DNA of 5,622 nt from NCBI GenBank assembly GCA_021202835.1, contig JAJQCI010000171.1, forward strand, positions 1 to 5,622. The letters run 5' to 3'. Positions 1-4,573 of the stretch are shown here, piece after piece; the first letter of the stretch is position 1; each line of letters begins with the position of its first letter. The notes beneath the pieces are model-generated. The model saw only the letters and a list, made by a program, of their open reading frames with translations. It searched no databases and was not told the origin of the DNA. The position numbers and the translations under genes were made by a program. Source of the DNA: Clostridiales bacterium. Lineage in GTDB: Bacteria; Bacillota; Clostridia; Lachnospirales; CAG-274.

Positions 1-569
1 GAATAGAGTCAAACCAAAGCCTTTTTGATATTATACTTACCGCAGCGGAGCTTACGAAAAAAGCAACTGGAAAAGAATTTATACTTTATGATGATTACGG
101 AAAAATTTGCTTTAAAAATAAGGAAAATATGGCTCTGCCCCTTCTCGCTAAGGAAGAGATGGACGGGCTTATTGACTTCTCTTATTCAACAAGCATAGAC
201 AGCGACACATTTAACAAAGTAAAGCTTTTTTTAAGCAGAGAAGGAAGCAGCTGTTTCGGCGCAGAAAATTCCGAAAGTATAGACGAATGGGGTGTTCTGC
301 AGTATACGGAGATTTTGACAAGGCAGAATCTTTTAAGCGGAGCGGCCTCGGCGGAACTGGCGGAAAGTATTCTTTCGGAGAAAAACAGAAAAACACGAAG
401 CCTTGTTATTGAAGACATGGGAGATGTTTCCGTGAGAGCCGGCAGCAGAATTTGGGTCAGCTTATCGGCTGATGAGGAAATCGCCGAAAGGGCTTATGTT
501 TCAAAGGCTGTTCATACATTTGAAAACGGGCTTCACAGAATGAAGCTTAATATAGATTTGGAGGGATAA
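1..569 (+). CDS. xkdQ: XkdQ/YqbQ-like phage tail baseplate hub protein, 5' partial
   Basis: The frame is open from base 3 to the TAA at 567-569, giving 188 visible residues of a protein that is about 320 residues in PBSX-type phages, so roughly the N-terminal half lies outside the window. The ATG at 129 is internal: the 42 codons before it encode a typical family stretch (FDIILTAAELTK, then FILYDDYGKI). The C-terminal part reads SVRAGSRIWVSL followed by VHTFENGLHRMKLNIDLEG, the usual ending of this family, in which a small beta domain closes with a 'HxF-G-H-M-L' strand. Family knowledge places XkdQ at the tail tip as the central hub through which the tail tube meets the spike. It is followed after 3 bp by the DUF2577 gene, as in PBSX. 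The family call is firm; the exact biochemical role is inferred from homologues. Confidence 0.88.
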   Translation, partial: IESNQSLFDIILTAAELTKKATGKEFILYDDYGKICFKNKENMALPLLAKEEMDGLIDFSYSTSIDSDTFNKVKLFLSREGSSCFGAENSESIDEWGVLQYTEILTRQNLLSGAASAELAESILSEKNRKTRSLVIEDMGDVSVRAGSRIWVSLSADEEIAERAYVSKAVHTFENGLHRMKLNIDLEG

Positions 570-572
570 AAA

Positions 573-842
573 ATGAGAATAGCTGAGGCTGTTAAGGAAA
601 TTTGTAAAAATCAAACCGAGGCAGGCTATCCTGCCGATTTTTTAACAGGGAGGGTTGTTGGCGTTGAGCCTTATGAAATAAGAATAAACGAAAAGCTTAC
701 ACTGACGGAAAAATTTCTTATTTTTACGGAAACCGCCTTCGGCAACGGCTACGGACTGGATATTGACGACGAGGTGGCTTTGATTTCATCAAACGGAGGT
801 CAGAGATATTTGGTTATAGACAAAATAGCGGAGGTGGAATAA
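573..842 (+). CDS. xkdR: DUF2577 / XkdR-like small baseplate protein
   Basis: This 89-residue protein matches the usual size of the XkdR/DUF2577 family (about 85-110 residues). Visible family features are an N-terminal helix with a Pro (residues 1-22), a GRVVGVEPYEIRI strand pair (26-38), an LTLTEKFLIFTE segment (42-53), a DDEVAL strand (65-70) and a closing GGQRYLVIDKIAEVE (75-89). This run of short strands with a Gly/Gln turn suggests a small beta barrel, possibly an OB fold; that is inference. The gene starts 3 bp after the hub gene's stop, with a GGAGGG ribosome site inside the end of that gene (about 560-565). Its own last codons carry the ribosome site for the next gene. Position directly after xkdQ is the conserved PBSX order. 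The exact role is not established by the sequence; a spike or hub-associated function is plausible. Confidence 0.82.
   Translation: MRIAEAVKEICKNQTEAGYPADFLTGRVVGVEPYEIRINEKLTLTEKFLIFTETAFGNGYGLDIDDEVALISSNGGQRYLVIDKIAEVE
830..837 (+). promoter_or_regulatory. Ribosome binding site fixing the TTG start at 843
   Basis: GGAGGTGG lies 5 bases before TTG at 843. The preceding stop (TAA 840-842) abuts the start with no gap, so translation is probably coupled. No in-frame ATG occurs in the downstream gene until residue 309, which supports use of the TTG. Confidence 0.75.
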
Positions 843-1877
843 TTGGAGGATTTAAGGGAGCTTTTGAACATATATTTTTCCGACGGCGCAGAAGACAAAA
901 CAGTGGAAACGGCGGAAAGCACTGTTTATGAAAACACATATCAAAGCTTTTACAATTCTTTTTTAAATGAAGAAAAATATATTACAAATTTGTTTGAAAA
1001 CATTTTAAAGGAAAACAGCGGAAATTTTAACAATACACGTGAGAGTGTTATCGAAAGAGCCTATGAAGGAGCCGGAAAGATAGGGGGCGTTTCTGCAGCG
1101 GCTTATTTTAATGACTGTTTACCGGAGGGCGAAGAGAAGGCATCATCTTTCGTTTATGACAACAAATACATATCAAATGAAAAAACCGAAAATATTCAAA
1201 GCATTCAGAATAACGAAGAAGAGGGAAAAAACGAAAAAAATGAAAAAAATGAAAAAAACGTAAACGGTGAAGCCCTGATATTAAATGAAAATAATGAAAG
1301 AAGCTCCGACATAAATTATGTTGAAAATTTGTCTGATTATTTCGGAGGTTATGCTGCCGGCTGCGGCGGTGAAAGCAAAAATGAGCAGAGCTTATCAGAG
1401 GCCGAATATAAAAATCACAGTGACAATTATAGCAATTATAATGAAGAAACTCTTATATCCGGCGATTATTTATCTGAAGAATTTTATAACAGCGAAGACA
1501 AGCCGGGAGGGGCGGAGGGGTTTGCCGCCGGGGCGGATTTCTCCGCTTTCGTGCCCTCCTATACAACGGCCTTAAATAATTATTATGAGGAAGCTGCGGA
1601 GGGAGATTCTTATGCTTCCGAAGCTTCCGAAAAAGCGGCTTTAAATTATTTTTTTGAAGCCGAAGAAAATACCGGCGGAGATGGTTTAAAGGACATTTTA
1701 AACACATATTTGGGAAATGAATACGGCGGTATAAACGTAACAAACAACATAAGCCCGGTCTTTAATATGTATACGGGAGAAGGCAGCAGGGACACAGACA
1801 TAGAAGAAATTGCCGAGAAAATAGGGGAGATGTTAGCGGAAGCGGCGGCAGGCTCGGCAAGCGGATTTTACAAATAG
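843..1877 (+). CDS. Unrecognised acidic low-complexity protein in the baseplate operon
   Basis: I do not recognise this 344-residue protein. It starts with TTG directly after the xkdR stop. It is strongly acidic, rich in Glu, Asn, Ser, Tyr, Phe, Gly and Ala, has no Trp, only two Cys (92, 174) and four Pro. Residues 1-100 look partly helical (LRELLNIYF at 4-12, then a Tyr/Phe-rich stretch 29-56). Residues 110-220 look disordered and include NEKNEKNEKN (130-139). Residues 220-240 form a Gly/Ala/Phe island. Residues 282-290 (LKDILNTYL) echo 4-12. The C-terminus is more ordered: a beta-like NVTNNISPVFNMYTG (298-312), then an amphipathic helix DIEEIAEKIGEMLAEA (319-334). A similar strand-plus-helix ending occurs, as I recall, in some tape-measure proteins of Firmicutes phages; that is a resemblance, not a family assignment. 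There is no signal peptide or membrane segment. Its place between xkdR and the LysM gene suggests a baseplate-associated or assembly role (inference). Confidence 0.8.
   Translation: MEDLRELLNIYFSDGAEDKTVETAESTVYENTYQSFYNSFLNEEKYITNLFENILKENSGNFNNTRESVIERAYEGAGKIGGVSAAAYFNDCLPEGEEKASSFVYDNKYISNEKTENIQSIQNNEEEGKNEKNEKNEKNVNGEALILNENNERSSDINYVENLSDYFGGYAAGCGGESKNEQSLSEAEYKNHSDNYSNYNEETLISGDYLSEEFYNSEDKPGGAEGFAAGADFSAFVPSYTTALNNYYEEAAEGDSYASEASEKAALNYFFEAEENTGGDGLKDILNTYLGNEYGGINVTNNISPVFNMYTGEGSRDTDIEEIAEKIGEMLAEAAAGSASGFYK
852..877 (+). repeat. Copy 1 of dispersed 26-bp repeat in the acidic gene
   Basis: This segment encodes LRELLNIYF near the N-terminus. It matches bases 1686-1711 at 21 of 26 positions, and both copies are in the same reading frame. 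It may be a duplicated docking motif, though similar short amphipathic segments could also arise by chance in a Leu/Tyr-rich protein. Confidence 0.45.
1230..1259 (+). repeat. Tandem 9-bp repeat (Asn-Glu-Lys) with three A7 tracts
   Basis: Three in-frame copies of AAY-GAA-AAA plus a final AAC encode residues 130-139 (NEKNEKNEKN). The copies differ only by C or T in the Asn codon. Runs of seven A occur at 1234-1240, 1243-1249 and 1252-1258. Gain or loss of whole units keeps the frame. Slipping by one base inside an A run would end translation almost at once (TGA at 1268-1270 or TAA at 1261-1263 in the other two frames). Confidence 0.85.
1686..1711 (+). repeat. Copy 2 of dispersed 26-bp repeat in the acidic gene
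   Basis: This segment encodes LKDILNTYL (residues 282-290), partner of LRELLNIYF at residues 4-12. The five mismatches are scattered. The two copies flank the low-complexity middle of the protein. Confidence 0.45.
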
Positions 1878-1890
1878 GGGGGTTAGGGAG

Positions 1891-2544
1891 ATGTACAGAT
1901 TTATAATAAGCTATGAATACAGGGGGATTACGGCGGAGCTTCCTCTTCCTCCGGATAAGATGACGACGAAGCTTAAAGGAAACACAAAGGTTATAGACCT
2001 TGTGAATTCGGGAGAAATTACCGTTCTCAAGGATATAGGCTTAAGAGAAATAAGCTTCAGGGTTCTCCTTCCAAAAGACGAAACCGTGGGAATATCGGCT
2101 GTTTCGTTTAATCCTCCTATTTATTTTTTGTCTCTTTTCAGAAATATTGTGGCCGACAGAAAGCCTCTGCGGCTTATTATTTTGAGAGACCTGCCCGACG
2201 GAACGAGTATTTTTAACGGTGATATAAATTTGAGCATAGACAGCTATACCGTTACCGAAAACGGAGGAGAGGAAGGGGATTTTTATGTTGATTTAAATTT
2301 TAAAGAATACAGAAGTCCGGAAGCTGCTGCGGCGGAGATTTCATCTTCGGGAGAAACTAAGGAGGAAACAGTAAGAGAAACAAAGAAAACGGCCGAAACC
2401 TATACCGTTGTTTCGGGAGACTGCCTTTGGAACATAGCCAAAGCCCAGCTTGGTTCGGGAGAAAAATACAGAGAGCTGGCGAAGCTTAACGGCCTTTCTT
2501 ACCCCTATAACATATTGCCGGGTCAGGTTTTGAAGCTGAGTTAA
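1891..2544 (+). CDS. xkdP: XkdP-like baseplate protein with C-terminal LysM domain
   Basis: This 217-residue protein has the size and two-part build of the PBSX XkdP family. Residues 1-142 form the phage-specific N-terminal domain: ITAELPLPPDKM (13-24), then NSGEITVLKDIGLREISFRVLLP (39-61), PIYFLSLFRNIVADRKPLRLII (76-97) and YVDLNFKEYR (132-141). Residues 145-168 are a charged, flexible linker. Residues 170-216 are one LysM domain, with YTVVSGDCLWNIAK (170-183), YRELAKLNGL (193-202) and ILPGQVLKL (208-216). LysM modules bind N-acetylglucosamine-containing glycans; in contractile tails this protein is a structural part near the hub and tube end. AGGGGGG at 1876-1882 lies 8 bases before the ATG and GGGAG abuts it. 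In PBSX this gene precedes xkdQ; here it follows xkdR and the acidic gene. There is no signal peptide, as expected for a virion part. Confidence 0.85.
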   Translation: MYRFIISYEYRGITAELPLPPDKMTTKLKGNTKVIDLVNSGEITVLKDIGLREISFRVLLPKDETVGISAVSFNPPIYFLSLFRNIVADRKPLRLIILRDLPDGTSIFNGDINLSIDSYTVTENGGEEGDFYVDLNFKEYRSPEAAAAEISSSGETKEETVRETKKTAETYTVVSGDCLWNIAKAQLGSGEKYRELAKLNGLSYPYNILPGQVLKLS

Positions 2545-2557
2545 GGAGGGAATTTAT

Positions 2558-2944
2558 ATGATACCTGCGGAGAGTGTTTTGAGAGAAGCTGCGGAGCTGC
2601 CTTCTTATACATATAAATTGTCTGAGGACAGTGTAAGAGGATATGTTGACGAGCTGGAGGCGGTTAAACAGGCGATTTATAAAATTCTTATGACTGAAAG
2701 ATATAAATATGTTATATACGGCTTTAACTACGGCATTGAACTTGACAGGGTTATGGGAAAGGGAAAGTCATTTGCTAAGGCTGTTTTGCCCGGCATAATA
2801 AAAGAGGCTCTTTGCGCCGACGGAAGGATTTCCGACGTGGGAGACTTTGAGTTCAGCGACATAGACAAGGAAAGCCTTAAGGTTAAATTTGCCGTTCAAA
2901 CCGATTTCGGAGAAATAAGTGCGGAGGTAAGATGTGATGTTTGA
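2558..2944 (+). CDS. xkdS: XkdS-like DUF2634 baseplate wedge protein (gp25-like)
   Basis: This 128-residue protein matches XkdS/DUF2634, the Firmicutes counterpart of the T4 gp25 wedge protein, which links the baseplate to the first sheath ring. Family features in order: TYKL (18-21), VRGYVDELEAVKQAIYKIL (26-44), the very typical TERYKYVIYGFNYGIEL (46-62), IKEALCADGRISDVGDFEF (81-99), and a closing strand pair with VKFAVQTDFGEISAEV (109-124). The acidic turn after 'GRI-DV' and the F-V-T-G-I strands are normal for the family. AAGGAGGG at 2543-2550 sits 7 bases before the ATG. The 3' end carries the ribosome site for xkdT and overlaps it by 8 bp, so the two are probably translated in a coupled way and made in fixed proportion. 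Confidence 0.93.
   Translation: MIPAESVLREAAELPSYTYKLSEDSVRGYVDELEAVKQAIYKILMTERYKYVIYGFNYGIELDRVMGKGKSFAKAVLPGIIKEALCADGRISDVGDFEFSDIDKESLKVKFAVQTDFGEISAEVRCDV
2923..2928 (+). promoter_or_regulatory. Ribosome binding site favouring ATG 2937 for the baseplate J gene
   Basis: GGAGGT lies inside the end of xkdS. Two possible starts follow in the same frame, GTG at 2934 (5 bases away) and ATG at 2937 (8 bases away). Spacing and codon preference favour the ATG, shortening the protein by a single Met. Confidence 0.65.
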
Positions 2945-4016
2945 GAGTATGACGTTTGACAATATTATGGAAGAAATGCTGGGAGAAATAAGCGGAGAGT
3001 TTGACAAAAGAGAAGGCAGTATAATTTATGACGCCCTGGCGCCTGCCGCTTTGGAGCTTGCTCAGCTTTATGCGGATTTGGAGGCTGTTTTAAATCAGGT
3101 TTTCGCCGATACCGCCGACAGAGAATATCTTATAAGACGGGCCGCCGAGAGAGGAGTTATACCCTATGAGGCAAGCTGTTCGAGAGTTAAGGCCGGGTTT
3201 GATGTTGATGTTGGGCTTGGGGCAAGATTCAATCTGGGAGACGTAAACTTTGCTGCGGTGGAATATGAGGGCACCGACGACGAAGGGCATTATATTTATA
3301 TTTTGGAGTGTGAAACTGCCGGAATTTCGGGAAACATAACCGGAACCCTTATACCTATTGACAATATTTCGGGGCTTACATATGCTGTGGCTTCGGAAAT
3401 CACCGTTTACGGAGATGATGAAGAGGAAACCGAGGATTTCAGAGAGAGATATTTCGACAGCATAAACAATATTGCCTTCGGAGGGAACATTGCCGACTAT
3501 AAGGAAAAGGTCAAAGCTATGGACGGCGTAGGAGGGGTAAAGGTTTACAGAGCCGACGACTGGCTGGGAGCAGGAACCGTTAAAATAGTTATTACGACAA
3601 CTGAAAACACGACTCCCTCCGCCGAGCTGGTGAAAGAGGTAAAGGAAGCTTTGGACCCCTCTGACAGAGAGGGGGAAGGTGAGGGCTTAAGCCCCATAGG
3701 CCATATTGTCACGGTTGAAGCTGCGGCGTCAACGGTTTTTAATGTAAGCTTTACGCTTACAGCAGACGGCACAAACGAGAATTTACAAACCGAGGCGGAA
3801 GAGGCCCTTTCGGAATATGCCGATGTTTTAAATGAAGAATGGGAGGACACCGAGACAATAACGGTTTACATTTCCGGAATTATAGCAAGGCTTGTTGACG
3901 TAAAGGGGGTAACAGATGTTTATAATGTTAAAATAAACGGAAGTGAAGAAAATCTAACCCTTTCGGACGACAGCGTAGCGGCTCTGGGCACTCTCACAAT
4001 AACGGAGGAGGGTTAA
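2937..4016 (+). CDS. xkdT: XkdT-like baseplate J protein (wedge, gp6/gp47-like)
   Basis: This 359-residue protein is of the usual length for XkdT and belongs to the baseplate J family, the wedge proteins that form the iris-like ring of contractile baseplates. Counting from the alternative GTG at 2934, visible signatures are DKREGSIIYDALAPAALELA (24-43), DREYLIRRAAERGVIPYEA (62-80), the ISGNITGTLIPI turn (131-142), EDFRERYFDSI (167-177), GGNIADYKEKV (183-193) with GVGGVKVYRADDWLGAGTVKI a little later (198-218), and LSPIGHIVTVEAA (252-264). The last ~90 residues hold the C-terminal alpha/beta lobe and end in short strands. It overlaps xkdS by 8 bp and is followed after 2 bp by xkdU. A GC-rich hairpin lies in its coding sequence at 3656-3674. 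A Glu/Gly-rich loop, DREGEGEG, occurs at 244-251, just before the conserved 'LSPIGH'. Confidence 0.94.
   Translation: MFESMTFDNIMEEMLGEISGEFDKREGSIIYDALAPAALELAQLYADLEAVLNQVFADTADREYLIRRAAERGVIPYEASCSRVKAGFDVDVGLGARFNLGDVNFAAVEYEGTDDEGHYIYILECETAGISGNITGTLIPIDNISGLTYAVASEITVYGDDEEETEDFRERYFDSINNIAFGGNIADYKEKVKAMDGVGGVKVYRADDWLGAGTVKIVITTTENTTPSAELVKEVKEALDPSDREGEGEGLSPIGHIVTVEAAASTVFNVSFTLTADGTNENLQTEAEEALSEYADVLNEEWEDTETITVYISGIIARLVDVKGVTDVYNVKINGSEENLTLSDDSVAALGTLTITEEG
3656..3674 (+). other. Perfect GC-rich inverted repeat inside the baseplate J gene
   Basis: CCCCTCT (3656-3662) and AGAGGGG (3668-3674) can pair fully around the 5-base loop GACAG. There is no T-run after it, so it does not look like an intrinsic terminator. 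It lies within codons for the variable loop before 'LSPIGH' and may be incidental. Confidence 0.5.
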
Positions 4017-4018
4017 AA

Positions 4019-4558
4019 ATGGGCAGAAACAACAGTCTTATCGATTATCTTCCTTTTTATGAGGAAAGAACGGGAGAGTTTGAAGCCCTGTGTCAGGCGG
4101 AACAAAACCACATAGACACTCTTTGGGGCGAAAACGAAAGGCTTTTGGGGGAAGGCTTTGTAACTTCGGCCGAAAGCGAAGGGCTTTCACGTCTTGAAGA
4201 CATGCTCGAATTAAGCTCAAAGGGGCTTAATATTGCCGAAAGGCGTGAAAACATTGTTTTTAAGCTTATGGGTGACCTGCCATATACTATGAATACCGTA
4301 TATAAAAGGCTTAAGACACTTTGCGGCGAAAGCTTTACATTCGAATACGGAAGCACGGCTTATACCCTAAATATCAGACTGGGAATCGAAAACGCAGACC
4401 AGTATGAGGTTATAAAATCTCTTCTTTACAAGATTCTGCCTGCCAATATAGAAATCGATTTGGGAATCAAATTTAACACCCACGGGTATTTTACAGCCTT
4501 TACCCACGGGGCTATGGCAGCATATACCCACAAAGAGCTTAGGGAAACGGAAGTATAA
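4019..4558 (+). CDS. xkdU: XkdU/YmfQ-like DUF2313 baseplate protein (tail protein I-like)
   Basis: This 179-residue protein matches the DUF2313 family (XkdU in PBSX, YmfQ in the E. coli e14 element), a wedge component that connects the J protein ring to the tail fibre. Visible features are the N-terminal LIDYLPFYE (7-15), a long helical segment (18-45), LSRLEDMLEL (56-65) followed by ERRENIVFKLMG (74-85), and the alpha/beta part with FTFEYGSTAYTLNIRLG (106-122), QYEVIKSLLYKILPANIEIDL (128-148). The C-terminus carries three 8-residue repeats, each with Thr-His at the second and third places (153-176). The start is preceded by GGAGGAGGG (4004-4012) and lies 2 bp after the xkdT stop. Position between xkdT and the fibre gene is the canonical order. 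Confidence 0.9.
   Translation: MGRNNSLIDYLPFYEERTGEFEALCQAEQNHIDTLWGENERLLGEGFVTSAESEGLSRLEDMLELSSKGLNIAERRENIVFKLMGDLPYTMNTVYKRLKTLCGESFTFEYGSTAYTLNIRLGIENADQYEVIKSLLYKILPANIEIDLGIKFNTHGYFTAFTHGAMAAYTHKELRETEV
4475..4546 (+). repeat. Three tandem 24-bp units encoding an 8-residue Thr-His repeat
   Basis: The units encode NTHGYFTA, FTHGAMAA and YTHKELRE (residues 153-176 of the DUF2313 protein). The Thr-His pairs recur with an exact period of eight residues, and the codons ACC-CAC are identical in all three units. The rest of each unit has diverged. Confidence 0.7.
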
Positions 4559-4573
4559 AAAAGGAGGATATAT

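Noticed and set aside
129..569. A complete 146-residue gene starting at ATG 129
   Set aside because: The frame is open back to base 3, and the upstream 42 codons encode a typical XkdQ-family stretch, so this ATG is internal to a gene cut by the window edge.
1318..1575. Overlapping 85-residue plus-strand open frame inside the acidic gene
   Set aside because: There is no ribosome site before its ATG, its composition follows from the repeated codons of the main frame, and a stop at 1261-1263 blocks entry by slippage from the A7 tracts.
1453..1743. Arg/Leu/Pro-rich minus-strand open frame
   Set aside because: It is the complement of the Glu/Gly/Ala-rich codons of the acidic gene, with no independent start signal.
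3656..3674. Intrinsic terminator
   Set aside because: No T-run follows the stem and it lies in the middle of a well-conserved gene.
4475..4546. Diversity-generating retroelement variable region or CRISPR-like repeats
   Set aside because: The units are only 24 bp, in frame, without spacers, and no template repeat or reverse transcriptase is present in the window.
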